A stretch of 64,000 nt of DNA from JAMCRM01 sp035561075 (GTDB taxonomy: Bacteria; Acidobacteriota; Terriglobia; Bryobacterales; Bryobacteraceae), in contig DATMYF010000069.1 of the NCBI GenBank assembly GCA_035561075.1, forward strand, positions 24,910 to 88,909. The letters run 5' to 3'. Shown one piece after another: positions 47,822-56,538 of the stretch. Position 1 is the first letter of the stretch. Every line of letters begins with the position of its first letter. Below the pieces are notes generated by a model. It ran no database searches. It had not been told where the DNA came from and saw nothing but the letters and a program-made list of their open reading frames with translations. The translations under genes were made by a program, and so were the position numbers.

Positions 47822-48997
47822 ATGCCAGAAGTTGATCAGAGCCAGCATACCGAATTGCGATCTGATCCGGTAAGCAGGGGTGCAGCAACCCATCCAGGCA
47901 TTGTCATTGTTACTGGGTCCAACGGGTCCATTGGGAATGCAATCATGGGGCGGTTCGCGCACCGCTTCGCAGACGTTGTCGGATTCGACCGTAAGGCGCC
48001 CGCCCCACCCCCGCCTGGTTGCACGGCCGTACCCGTCGATATTACTTCAGACGAGAGCGTACATGGTGGGCTGCGGGTGATACATGATCACCATGGCGCG
48101 CATGTAGCTTCGGTCATTCATTTGGCGGCCTATTACGATTTCTTCGGTGAGCCGAGCCCCAAGTACGACGAGGTCACGGTGCGTGGCACGGCGCGAATAC
48201 TGAAGGGACTGCGTGAGCTCGGATTCCTCGTCGAGCAGTTCGTCTTCTCGAGCACGATGCTCGTACATCGCGCCGCCGAGCCGGGGCTGTTCATCGATGA
48301 AGACTGGCCACTAGAGCCTACCTGGGCCTATCCGGAATCGAAGGTCCGCACGGAGCAACTCATCCGCGAGCAGCGAGGCGACATCCCGGCCGTGCTGCTC
48401 CGAATAGCCGGCGTCTATGACGATCTCTGCCACTCGATTCCGCTCGCGCACCAGATTCAACGGATCTACGAGCGGCGCTTCACCAGTCGCCTGTATTCCG
48501 GCAGCACGTCCCATGGCCAGTCGTTCATCCACATGGATGACCTGGTCGATACCATCGATCTGGTGGTCGAACGGCGCGCCGCGTTGCCTGCTGTATTGCC
48601 CCTGCTCGTGGGCGAGCCCGAACCGCTCAGCTATGATGAGCTGCAGCATACTTTCGCCCGGCTGATACACGGCGAAGACTGGGAGACTCTCGCCGTGCCA
48701 GGACCGCTTACTCCCGTGGCTAAGGCGGGGGCGTGGGTGCTCGAAAAACTTCCCGGCTCCGATCCGTTTATCAAGCCGTGGATGATCGAACGGGCCAACG
48801 ACCACTATGCCCTCGATATCAGCCGTGCGCGAACACTCCTCGGCTGGCAACCCCGGCGTTCTCTCCGCGGCACAATTCCAAAGATGATCGCGGCGCTCAA
48901 AGCCGACCCGCTCCGGTGGTATGCCGAGAACGGCCTGGAGCCGCCGGCCTGGCTTAAAGAGCAAAGGGCCCCGGAGAAAGAAGCAGGTCCGGGATGA
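47822..48997 (+). CDS. NAD-dependent epimerase/dehydratase (extended SDR), copy 2
   Basis: A 391-residue paralogue of the gene at 20142. ATG 47822 is used because GGAGG lies nine bases upstream; an upstream open extension is the MerR remnant. The Rossmann motif is IVIVTGSNGSIGN; VIHLAAYYDF, SSTMLVHR and the YxxxK site AYPESKVRTE follow, then LLRIAGVYDD, SFIHMDDLV and a conserved C-terminal FIKPWMIERANDHYALDISR. The latter block is nearly identical in copy 1, so both share substrate specificity. The stop overlaps the SPW/VKOR start (ATGA), so the two are translationally coupled. Confidence 0.92.
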   Translation: MPEVDQSQHTELRSDPVSRGAATHPGIVIVTGSNGSIGNAIMGRFAHRFADVVGFDRKAPAPPPPGCTAVPVDITSDESVHGGLRVIHDHHGAHVASVIHLAAYYDFFGEPSPKYDEVTVRGTARILKGLRELGFLVEQFVFSSTMLVHRAAEPGLFIDEDWPLEPTWAYPESKVRTEQLIREQRGDIPAVLLRIAGVYDDLCHSIPLAHQIQRIYERRFTSRLYSGSTSHGQSFIHMDDLVDTIDLVVERRAALPAVLPLLVGEPEPLSYDELQHTFARLIHGEDWETLAVPGPLTPVAKAGAWVLEKLPGSDPFIKPWMIERANDHYALDISRARTLLGWQPRRSLRGTIPKMIAALKADPLRWYAENGLEPPAWLKEQRAPEKEAGPG

Positions 48998-50421
48998 GCG
49001 CCGAACATCAGCACCAGCACCCTACTTCGCCGGGAAATCGCGCCGCCGCGTCAACCCACTCCCCGAGCACACACGAGATCGGCCGGCACGGCATGGCTGC
49101 GCGTGTCGGCCACGAGCAGATGATGTGGGAACAGAGGCTATGGGCAAACTTTGTCGTCCTCCTCTTGGGTTTTTGGGCCGTCACGAGTCCGTCGGCGCTC
49201 GGATACCGAAGCATGGATCTCACCTGGAGCGATATCGCCAGCGGATCGCTGATAATTCTCTTCTCGCTGGTTTCTTACGTTCGCCGGCTCCATGCTTGGG
49301 GATCGTGGGCGAATTGTCTGGTCGGCGTCTGGTTACTGTTTGGGCCTCTCGTGTTCTGGGCGCCCACGTCCGCCGAGTACGTCAACGACACACTACTCGG
49401 CGCGCTCGTCATTGCGTTCACCGTGCTCGTACCAGGGATGCCGGGTATGGACATGGCCGTGATGATGAGTGGAGCGGATATTCCGCCTGGCTGGTCTTAC
49501 AATCCGTCGACTTGGATGCAGCGCGCTCCCATCATTCTGCTCGCCGCCATTGGATTCTTCGCGTCGCGCTACATGGCGGCGTACCAACTCGGACACATTT
49601 CCGCCGTCTGGGATCCGTTCTTTGGTGACGGCACGCAGAGAGTGCTCAGATCGGATGTCTCCCGAATGTTTCCTGTGTCAGACGCCGGACTGGGAGCCGT
49701 CTCTTACCTTCTGGAAATCCTCATGGGCTTCATGGGCGATCGTGCCCGGTGGCGGACGATGCCATGGATGGTGACGTTCTTCGGCATTCTGGTGATTCCG
49801 ACCGGTGTGACCTCAATCGTTCTCGTGATCATGCAACCGCTCGCAGTCGGCGCGTGGTGCTTGCTGTGTTTGGTCGCAGCTCTCGCCATGCTGGCAATGG
49901 TTCCCGCCACTCTTGATGAAGTAGTGGCGATGGTTCAGTTCCTGATCCAGGCGCGCCGCGAAGGCAAGCCGCTGTGGCGCACGTTTTGGCAGGGCGGGCA
50001 GATCGAAGGCGGAGAGCGCGACGACCGCTTGACTCCTTTCGACTGGTCGCGTCCGCAAGAGATGTTCAGCGCCTGGCTCACGAGTAATTGGCGTCTGCTG
50101 GCAGCGGCAGGTGTGGGCGGCTGGTTGATGTTTTCGCCGGATGTCTTCCGCACAACGGGAAGTGCCTCGAATAGCGATCGGCTAATTGGCGCCCTCATCG
50201 TGACATTCTCACTCATAGCCATTGCGGAAACAGGGCGCAGTCTGCGTCTCCTGAATATTCTGTTTGGTGCATGGTTACTCATTGCGCCCTGGGTTCTCGC
50301 CGGATTCGGGAGGGGCGCACAGGCGAACGACCTAGCGGGCGGTATTGCAGTAATTCTGTTAAGTCTCCCGCGTGGGAGTATTCGTGGGCGTTACGGAAGC
50401 TGGCAGCCTTACATCACGTAA
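48994..50421 (+). CDS. SPW-repeat / VKOR-domain membrane protein, copy 2
   Basis: A 475-residue polytopic paralogue of the gene at 21265. The N-terminus lacks the Cys-type metal domain and is His-rich instead (SAEHQHQHPTSPGN...STHEIGRHG). SPW-type repeats are at about 49-67 (LWANFVVLLLGFWAVTSPSA) and near 375-440; the VKOR-type segment has AWCLLC (289-292) followed by TLDEVVAMVQFL. The long middle region PPGWSYNPSTWMQRAPIILL...WDPFFGDGT is shared with copy 1. A quinone-linked disulfide role is inferred from the CxxC. It precedes the multicopper oxidase gene by 61 bases. Confidence 0.9.
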   Translation: MSAEHQHQHPTSPGNRAAASTHSPSTHEIGRHGMAARVGHEQMMWEQRLWANFVVLLLGFWAVTSPSALGYRSMDLTWSDIASGSLIILFSLVSYVRRLHAWGSWANCLVGVWLLFGPLVFWAPTSAEYVNDTLLGALVIAFTVLVPGMPGMDMAVMMSGADIPPGWSYNPSTWMQRAPIILLAAIGFFASRYMAAYQLGHISAVWDPFFGDGTQRVLRSDVSRMFPVSDAGLGAVSYLLEILMGFMGDRARWRTMPWMVTFFGILVIPTGVTSIVLVIMQPLAVGAWCLLCLVAALAMLAMVPATLDEVVAMVQFLIQARREGKPLWRTFWQGGQIEGGERDDRLTPFDWSRPQEMFSAWLTSNWRLLAAAGVGGWLMFSPDVFRTTGSASNSDRLIGALIVTFSLIAIAETGRSLRLLNILFGAWLLIAPWVLAGFGRGAQANDLAGGIAVILLSLPRGSIRGRYGSWQPYIT

Positions 50422-50482
50422 AGAACGGCACCCCCGCTCGTTGGGATGCCGTAGAGCCGTTGGGCTTAGTGGAAGGTGTATA

Positions 50483-52417
50483 TTGACGTATTCATTTGAT
50501 CGCCGTAAGTTCCTGCGAGCCTTTTCGGCTTTAGGGCTAGAGAGCGCTCTCCAATCGCTGGCGCCGGCCTATGCTCAAGGATGGAACGACGCTGGTCTGA
50601 CACGAGTCCGGCCAGGGCCGAAAGAGGTCAACCTCGTCATCCGCGAACAGTGGATTCCTATTGCGGAGGGGCGAGGCAAAGCTGTGACGGTTAACGGAAC
50701 TGTCCCCGCGCCGATTCTCAGGTTTCACGAGGGAGACGATCTCACAATCCACGTGAAGAACGAGATGCCAGTGACGGCGTCGATCCACTGGCACGGAATT
50801 CTGCTGCCCTTCGACATGGACGGCGTCCCCGCAGTCAGCTTTCCGGGCATCCATGCCGGCGACACGTTCACCTATCGGTACAAGCTGCGGCAGAGTGGCA
50901 CGTACTGGTATCACAGCCATTCCGGGTTCCAGGAGCAAAGCGGACTCTATGGGCCGTTCTTGATCGATCCCGTCAAGCCGGAGTCTTACCATTACGATCG
51001 CGAGTACGTAGTGCTGTTCTCCGATTGGACCTTCGAGAATCCCGACCGCGTCATCGCCAAAATCAAAAAGCTCCCCAGCTATTACAACTTCCAGCAGCGG
51101 ACGGTGCCTGACTTTTTCCGCGATGCCTCGCGGCGCGGTCTGGGCGCGGCCCTCGCTGATCGTTTGATGTGGGGCCGGATGCGCATGAGTCCCACCGATA
51201 TTCTGGACATCACAGGCTACACGTACACCTACCTGGTGAATGGACTCTCACCTGCCGGAAACTGGACCGGGCTGTTCAATAAGGGCGAGCGCATCCGTTT
51301 GCGCTTCATTAACAGCGGTGCGATGACGATTTTCGACGTCCGCATTCCGGGGCTGGACATGACAGTCGTCCAGGCAGATGGCATCGATGTTCGACCTGTC
51401 ACTGTGCACGAACTCCGCATGGGCGCAGCCGAGACTTACGACGTCATCGTGCAGCCGCAGGAAGAGAAAGCGTACACAATCTTCGCTGAGGCCATGGACC
51501 GAAGCGGGTACGCCGCTGCAACGCTGTCGCCACGTGCGGGTATGCACGGTCCGATTCCCGCGCGGCGAAAACGGCCTTTGCGGACGATGGCGGATATGGG
51601 AATGGCCCATGCTGGCTCGATGGGCGGACACGGCTCGATGAAAGGTCATGACATGGGCGGATCGAACGAGAAGGCTTCCCCAAGGCCTGGGGCAGCCGCC
51701 GGCCATGAGTCGCACGGCCAGAGCGCAGCGGCGCCGCCAAGTGGAACCCCTGGACAGCATGCCGGCCACGCCCCCGATCAGAAGACCATGTCTATGCCCG
51801 GGATGCAACACGGGGCGGAGGGCATGACCATATCAACGGCTCCCAAGCCAGAGATGCCCGGCTACAAGAAGGAGATGGTGAAGCACGGCCTGGACCACCA
51901 TGGTCCGGGGAACGCGATGGTGGCAGAGATGCCGGCGGGCCGGCTTGATGAGCCCGGCACGGGTCTCGAAGATGCAGATTGGAAGGTTCTCGTCTATACC
52001 GACCTTCATAAGTTGGAAGCCGACACCGATCTCCGGCCCCCGCAACATGAGATCGAACTTCATTTGACGGGCAACATGGAACGCAACATGTGGTCCATCA
52101 ACGGAAAGAAGTTCTCGGAAGACCCGGCGCCGATTCCGCTCCGATACGGAGAAAAGACCCGGTTCACGCTCGTGAACGACACCATGATGGATCACCCGAT
52201 GCATATTCACGGGATGTTCATGGTCCTCGAGAACGGGTCCGGAGCGCATAACCCGTATATGCACACGATTCTGGTCAAGGCTGGCGAACGGCTGTCGTTC
52301 TACGTGACGCCTGACGAAAAGGGCCCCTTTGTGTTCCATTGCCACCTGCTCTTTCATATGGAGCTGGGCATGTTTCGGGTGTTCCGTGTGGTGGCAGAGG
52401 CGGAGGGGGCGAAATGA
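50483..52417 (+). CDS. copA: Copper-resistance multicopper oxidase CopA
   Basis: A 644-residue Tat-exported oxidase (DRRKFLRAFSALG) with TTG start at 50483 and GGAAGG six bases upstream. Cupredoxin 1 has IHWHG and WYHSHSG; cupredoxin 3 has HPMHIHG and HCHLLFHMELGM. These give all four copper-binding blocks for the T1 and T2/T3 sites. Between domains 2 and 3 lies a Met/His/Gly-rich insert (about residues 370-470; MGMAHAGSMGGHGSMKGHDM) typical of PcoA/CopA that binds extra Cu(I). It oxidises Cu(I) in the periplasm. copB overlaps its stop by four bases. Confidence 0.95.
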   Translation: MTYSFDRRKFLRAFSALGLESALQSLAPAYAQGWNDAGLTRVRPGPKEVNLVIREQWIPIAEGRGKAVTVNGTVPAPILRFHEGDDLTIHVKNEMPVTASIHWHGILLPFDMDGVPAVSFPGIHAGDTFTYRYKLRQSGTYWYHSHSGFQEQSGLYGPFLIDPVKPESYHYDREYVVLFSDWTFENPDRVIAKIKKLPSYYNFQQRTVPDFFRDASRRGLGAALADRLMWGRMRMSPTDILDITGYTYTYLVNGLSPAGNWTGLFNKGERIRLRFINSGAMTIFDVRIPGLDMTVVQADGIDVRPVTVHELRMGAAETYDVIVQPQEEKAYTIFAEAMDRSGYAAATLSPRAGMHGPIPARRKRPLRTMADMGMAHAGSMGGHGSMKGHDMGGSNEKASPRPGAAAGHESHGQSAAAPPSGTPGQHAGHAPDQKTMSMPGMQHGAEGMTISTAPKPEMPGYKKEMVKHGLDHHGPGNAMVAEMPAGRLDEPGTGLEDADWKVLVYTDLHKLEADTDLRPPQHEIELHLTGNMERNMWSINGKKFSEDPAPIPLRYGEKTRFTLVNDTMMDHPMHIHGMFMVLENGSGAHNPYMHTILVKAGERLSFYVTPDEKGPFVFHCHLLFHMELGMFRVFRVVAEAEGAK

Positions 52418-53151
52418 TGAATCCCGCGCGGCAGCTCATGCTGCTGATCTCATCCGCGGCGGTCTTTTCGGCTGGCGCCGCCGCTCAAGAACACTCGAAG
52501 CCGGTCATGGATGACCGGATCTATGGCATGTTTCTCGTGGATCAACTGGAACACGGGTTCGATCATCCCTCGAACACGCTGCGGTTCAATGGCCAGGCGT
52601 GGATCGGCGGCGACTATAACCGGATCTGGATCAACACCGAAGGCACGAAGCGGTATAGCGGCGCACTCGAAGACACCGACCTGCAGGTCCTGTACGGCCG
52701 CCTGATCGCGCCTTTCTGGGACCTGCAAGGCGGGATGCGATATTTTCGACCGCGACCGAACGCTCCCTCGCGGGGCGCGGCTGTCTTCGGGATACAAGGT
52801 CTGGCCCCCTACTGGTTTGAAGTGCAGGCTGCCACTTTCGTCAGCCATAAAGGCGAGGTGTCTGGCCGCGTGGAAGTCGAATACGACCTCCGACTGACGC
52901 AGCGGCTGATCGCGCAGCCGAGGGTGGAGACGAACATCGCCGTGCAGTCGGTTCGAGAGTTGGGCATTGGGAGGGGATTCAGCGACGGCGAGATCGGGCT
53001 GCGATTGCGGTACGAGATTAAGCGTGAGTTTGCCCCTTATGTCGGCGTTGTTTGGACGAGCAAGTTTGGCCAGACGGCAGACTTCGCCCGCGCACTCAAC
53101 GAGCCAGTTCGGAACCTCGGGCTGGTACTCGGAGTGCGCATGTGGCGCTGA
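52414..53151 (+). CDS. copB: Copper-resistance outer-membrane protein CopB
   Basis: A 245-residue barrel protein from ATG 52414 (overlap with the copA stop). Signal peptide ends near AGAAA. The family opening MDDRIYGMFLVDQLEHGFDH is followed by GQAWIGGDYNRIWINTEG, DLQVLYGRLIAPFWDLQGG, GLAPYWFEVQAATFVSHKG and a terminal GLVLGVRMW. It lacks the Met-rich N-terminal repeat of longer CopB/PcoB proteins. CopB acts in outer-membrane copper sequestration with CopA. Confidence 0.93.
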   Translation: MMNPARQLMLLISSAAVFSAGAAAQEHSKPVMDDRIYGMFLVDQLEHGFDHPSNTLRFNGQAWIGGDYNRIWINTEGTKRYSGALEDTDLQVLYGRLIAPFWDLQGGMRYFRPRPNAPSRGAAVFGIQGLAPYWFEVQAATFVSHKGEVSGRVEVEYDLRLTQRLIAQPRVETNIAVQSVRELGIGRGFSDGEIGLRLRYEIKREFAPYVGVVWTSKFGQTADFARALNEPVRNLGLVLGVRMWR

Positions 53152-53194
53152 AAGGGCGGGAAGACTTCTTGAAAGAGGTTATGAGGTGTTCACA

Positions 53195-53629
53195 ATGAAG
53201 AGAACGTCAATTATCACAATGGTGGTGCTCGGATCTGTTTTGGCACTTGCGCAGGAGCATCAAAGCCATCAAGCGCATACGTCCAGTTCGAGCGCACAGC
53301 AATCGACGGCGGCCGGCAGCATGCCCGAAGCATGCAAAAGCATGATGGCGAAACGGGACCAGATGATGGCCAAGATGAAGAGCATGGATGCCGCGTTGGA
53401 CCAGAAAGTGGCCGCGATGAACGCAGCCACCGGTTCCGCCAAGGTGGACGCGATGGCGAGCGTCATCAACGAGCTGATTGCCGAGCGGAAGCAGATGCAT
53501 CAGAACATGATGTCCATGCAGTCGGAGATGATGCAACACATGGGTTCGCACATGACCGCGGGCAAGGACAGCATCATGAACTGCCCGATGATGCAGGGCT
53601 CGACGGCATCGAAGCCCGGCGCGCGTTGA
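53195..53629 (+). CDS. Periplasmic Met/His-rich copper-binding protein
   Basis: A 144-residue exported protein from ATG 53195 (GAGGTGTTCACA upstream). The signal ends near LALAQ; the mature chain begins EHQSHQAHTS, then a helical, Met-studded hairpin (ACKSMMAKRDQMMAKMKSMD; MHQNMMSMQSEMMQHMGSHM) and CPMMQ at the end. The Met/His spacing suits Cu(I)/Ag(I) capture. It resembles the 23277 protein in style but not in sequence. It follows copB on the same strand, 43 bases away. Confidence 0.8.
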   Translation: MKRTSIITMVVLGSVLALAQEHQSHQAHTSSSSAQQSTAAGSMPEACKSMMAKRDQMMAKMKSMDAALDQKVAAMNAATGSAKVDAMASVINELIAERKQMHQNMMSMQSEMMQHMGSHMTAGKDSIMNCPMMQGSTASKPGAR

Positions 53630-53648
53630 TCGGGCGGAATCCGGAACC

Positions 53649-53825
53649 ATGACGACGCTGGCTTTGGCGGAACAGATCAGCCGGACCGTAGCAGAGACCG
53701 CCGATACGGTGGAAGAAGTCGAGCGTAGCCATGACAGAGTCGTCTACCGCGTCACCGTAGGCCGCCAGGTTTTCATCGTCACATGCGAGGAATCCGCCCC
53801 TGACAAACGTGCGCCGGCCGTGTAG
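53649..53825 (+). CDS. Small hypothetical protein after the cop genes
   Basis: A 58-residue protein from ATG 53649: a helix (LALAEQISRTVAETADTVEE) followed by a beta hairpin (DRVVYRVTVGRQVFIVTCEE) with one Cys. It has no signal peptide. No family is recognised. It lies 19 bases after the Met-rich gene, so is probably in the same operon. Its compact alpha-beta-beta layout and good composition argue that it is real. Confidence 0.5.
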   Translation: MTTLALAEQISRTVAETADTVEEVERSHDRVVYRVTVGRQVFIVTCEESAPDKRAPAV

Positions 53826-54259
53826 TGGCCGTCGACGTAAGCAGTTCCAAGTCGCGAGACGAAGCCCCACCGGCTCCGGCAAGCTTGCGGCGACGGCGAG
53901 GGTCAATTTAGGAGCAGATTTCTCGATTCCGAGTCTGCCGGCAAGTCGCGCGAACTTTGCGAAGGCATGATCCCGTGCATGGCCATGACGTTCCGCCAGT
54001 TTGATGGCCCGAGACGATGACGAGTGCTCAGCCCTCCGAGGCGGGCGAACACCGCTGTCTGCTTCCCTCGGAGGTTCGACAAGTGTCGGCCATCGTGCCG
54101 GAGGTCAGACACGCAAAGAAGCTGACTGCCGCATATGCGGCACTCACGCTTGTTTCCAGGAGTCACCGTCCCCGCAATTTCGTTGACCACAAGCAGCTTA
54201 GGTCGTCTCGGGAGCAATGGTTTGTCATGCGCATTCGAGGAGGACAGAAGATACTGAAA
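53826..54259. other. Intergenic region with hairpins
   Basis: About 430 bases without a supported gene. It holds a 9-bp inverted repeat with a 24-base loop (CCTCCGAGG at 54033-54041 and CCTCGGAGG at 54066-54074) and a perfect 16-bp palindrome TGCCGCATATGCGGCA (54127-54142). Neither is followed by a T-run, so these are not classical terminators; an operator or RNA structure is possible. Confidence 0.5.
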
Positions 54260-54799
54260 ATGGCTCGACGGCGACGGACCGTGAAGTTCACGCGGCGTGA
54301 GATGTGGCCGATCTGGGCGACTTTCATCGGTCTATCCGGATTTGCCGCGTTAGGTCTGTGGTTGTTCGCGCCGTCAGCTCCACCGCTAAAAAGGCTCGCA
54401 GCGACAGAAGACGTAACAATCCCCTTTGCAACACTGCAGCTGAAAACGCCCGTCTTGTTCTCTGCGCCCTTGCCTTCGGGCTCCACGGCTGAGTTCTTTG
54501 TTGAACGAGATTCTGCGGAATCGGTAACTGTTGCGTTTTCGTCCTGCCGCCGGTGCTATGGCGCAGGACACTATGGCCGGCCACGGCAGATCTTCTGCCG
54601 GCGCTGTAATCAGCCGATGCCCAGACTCGCGGCGGGAGAGCCGGCCAGCACCGAGAAAGACTGCGTACACATCCCGATTCCGTTTGAAGTAACCGAAGGG
54701 GCTGTTCGCGTACATGCCCGGGCGATCACAGATAGTCACGCCCAGTGGTATGCGCCCGTGGTTTCTCAACACGCTGGCAATCCAGATAGCGGCAAGTGA
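54260..54799 (+). CDS. Membrane-anchored DUF2318-like Cys-rich protein
   Basis: A 179-residue protein from ATG 54260; a start at 54228 is possible. A basic N-terminus and one TM helix (MWPIWATFIGLSGFAALGLW) are followed by a periplasmic domain with VTVAFSSCRRCYGAGHYGRP and IFCRRCNQPM, a CxxC...CxxC pair, and a late Cys (KDCVHIPIPFEV). This is the DUF2318 pattern, an iron/copper-uptake-associated domain in other bacteria. Metal or redox binding by the four Cys is inferred. The VWA copy 2 gene follows. Confidence 0.75.
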   Translation: MARRRRTVKFTRREMWPIWATFIGLSGFAALGLWLFAPSAPPLKRLAATEDVTIPFATLQLKTPVLFSAPLPSGSTAEFFVERDSAESVTVAFSSCRRCYGAGHYGRPRQIFCRRCNQPMPRLAAGEPASTEKDCVHIPIPFEVTEGAVRVHARAITDSHAQWYAPVVSQHAGNPDSGK

Positions 54800-54806
54800 G
54801 GTGGCC

Positions 54807-55043
54807 ATGTTGAGACCACAGTTCAACCGAGCCAACCACACCGAATACTACCGGAATCCGTCACGTTATCCGGTGCCGTATCCGGCAATGGGGCAGCGCG
54901 GCCAAAATCTTGCGCAGTGCCGCAAAAAGACCGCAGCGGAGGCAAACAGCCTTGTGGGAAGGCCCGAGGCGCTTACGAATCCTCAGCCGCAAGCCGCCAT
55001 GCCTGCAACCGATTTGAGCGGAGGCCCACGATGGCCTTCATGA
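54807..55043 (+). CDS. Hypothetical short ORF
   Basis: A 78-codon frame from ATG 54807, seven bases after the DUF2318 stop, with GTGAGG upstream. It starts MLRPQFNRANHTEYYRNPSR with a YPVPYPAMGQRG segment. It has no family match and low-complexity composition, and overlaps the next gene start by 13 bases. It may be spurious. Confidence 0.3.
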   Translation: MLRPQFNRANHTEYYRNPSRYPVPYPAMGQRGQNLAQCRKKTAAEANSLVGRPEALTNPQPQAAMPATDLSGGPRWPS

Positions 55044-55948
55044 ACATCGCAGCCGCCTTGATCGCCGTTGTCGCCAGTTGTGCAGCCCAGCCCCTTCTTC
55101 ACCACACAAACACCGGTCAAGGATCCGTCATTCGAGCCGACGCGAACCTGGTCCTGGTCCCAGTGACGGTCACCGACGATCGCGGAGCACCGGTGCCGAA
55201 TCTGACCGCAGCCAACTTCATTCTGAAGGAAGAGAAGACACAACAGGCGGTCATATCGCTCTCTCGCGAGAGTGCGCCCGTCTCGCTCGGAGTCGTCTTC
55301 GATCTGAGTGGCAGCATGTCAGCGAAGATGGGCAAAGCACGAGCCGCCGTCCGCGAGTTTCTCAAGAACATCGAAACCGACGATGAGATGTTCCTCGTTA
55401 CGTTTGCGGACCGGCCGGAGTCTCCGATTCCGTTTACCTCGAATCCCTCGGCGATTCAGGATGCCTTGTTATACGCGAAACCCCGAGGCAGCACGGCACT
55501 GTACGATGCTGTAGGGCTGGCAACGGACCAGATGCGCCAAGCCCGGAATCGACGCAGGGTCCTTTTTCTCGTGTCAGATGGAGGAGACAATCATAGCCGC
55601 TTGACCGAGCGGGAGCTTCGTCGCCGTATTGAAGAAGAAGACGTGCAAATCCACGCAATTGGGATTCATGACAGCTCCGACCGGATGTCCGAGGCGCGCG
55701 GTCCTTGGATTCTCGAAGATCTCGCCAAAATGACCGCTGGACAACATCACATGGTCGGAAACCTGGGAGAATTGCCGGAATTGGCGGCGAAGATGAGCCT
55801 TGCACTTCACGAATACTACGTCCTCAGCTACCGGCCAACTCCCCCAGGCCTGTCGGGAACGTTTCGAAGAATCAACGTGCAAGTAGCCCGAGGCGCCACG
55901 GCGGCGCGCGTTTGGGTGTATGCGCGAAGAGGATATCGCATGCCGTAG
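55031..55948 (+). CDS. VWA-domain protein of the VWFA-related acidobacterial type, copy 2
   Basis: A 305-residue protein from ATG 55031 (GGAGG six bases upstream). It has a signal peptide (to SCAAQP), a short beta domain (LVLVPVTVTDDRGAPVPNLT...FILKEEKTQQ), then a VWA domain with MIDAS DLSGS and DGGDNHS, and the end HEYYVLSYRPTPPGLSG. It is clearly paralogous to the 33158 gene throughout. It sits after the DUF2318 gene in the metal region. Binding function is presumed but unproven. Confidence 0.9.
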   Translation: MAFMNIAAALIAVVASCAAQPLLHHTNTGQGSVIRADANLVLVPVTVTDDRGAPVPNLTAANFILKEEKTQQAVISLSRESAPVSLGVVFDLSGSMSAKMGKARAAVREFLKNIETDDEMFLVTFADRPESPIPFTSNPSAIQDALLYAKPRGSTALYDAVGLATDQMRQARNRRRVLFLVSDGGDNHSRLTERELRRRIEEEDVQIHAIGIHDSSDRMSEARGPWILEDLAKMTAGQHHMVGNLGELPELAAKMSLALHEYYVLSYRPTPPGLSGTFRRINVQVARGATAARVWVYARRGYRMP

Positions 55949-56086
55949 ACAGTATCCGACGGGCGCTTACCGCCTCGGTCAATCAGGGAGCAGCGAAACC
56001 GGTAGTTCGAGCGCCCTAATTGGCAATTGTCGTTGCGGCGCTAGCTGCTAGCCGCTCGTCATGTGGAGCGTGCCGTTCAGCAACAC

Positions 56087-56263
56087 TCATGCGGCTTGGC
56101 TGCGCTTCTCGGGTTCGTGCGGTTCCTGGCGAGCCAACTCGCCATCGGAATGCGGTTTCGACGTCAAGCCCAGACGTAGAGGCGGCTTCGCTGGCCGCAG
56201 TTTCGGTAGCAGCGCCAGCAGGATCAACCCGGCGAATATCAAGACCACGCCTGCGATGTTCAT
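56087..56263 (-). CDS. Small one-helix membrane protein
   Basis: A 58-residue protein from ATG 56263 with AAGGAG about ten bases upstream. One hydrophobic helix at the N-terminus (MNIAGVVLIFAGLILLALLP) is followed by a basic, Pro-rich tail (KLRPAKPPLRLGLT...) with several Glu and His. No family is recognised. Small bitopic proteins of this type occur around metal-efflux genes. It is divergent from nothing obvious and lies 275 bases downstream of the nuclease-candidate stop on the same strand. Confidence 0.55.
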   Translation of the reverse strand: MNIAGVVLIFAGLILLALLPKLRPAKPPLRLGLTSKPHSDGELARQEPHEPEKRSQAA

Positions 56264-56538
56264 GGGAGATGGCTCCTTTCAGACGTTGATGCTGCACGCG
56301 CCCCTCCAACAGCAATCAGCTGATTCCGGCTCGTGGTTCGTGCAGAGGCCCCGAGCGCACGTGGCCGAGTTGCGCCGATCTGACCTTCGGCACGGCCGAT
56401 CTCGGCCAAGGCGGCGCCTGCACAGGTGGCGGTACTGGCCGCAAGCAACCGCTAGCGCCCGGCCCTCTCGCAGTCTCCGTCGGAATCTCACATCGGATTT
56501 CATCTGCCGACTTCTCGACGAGCGGTCGCCGCAGCCAT

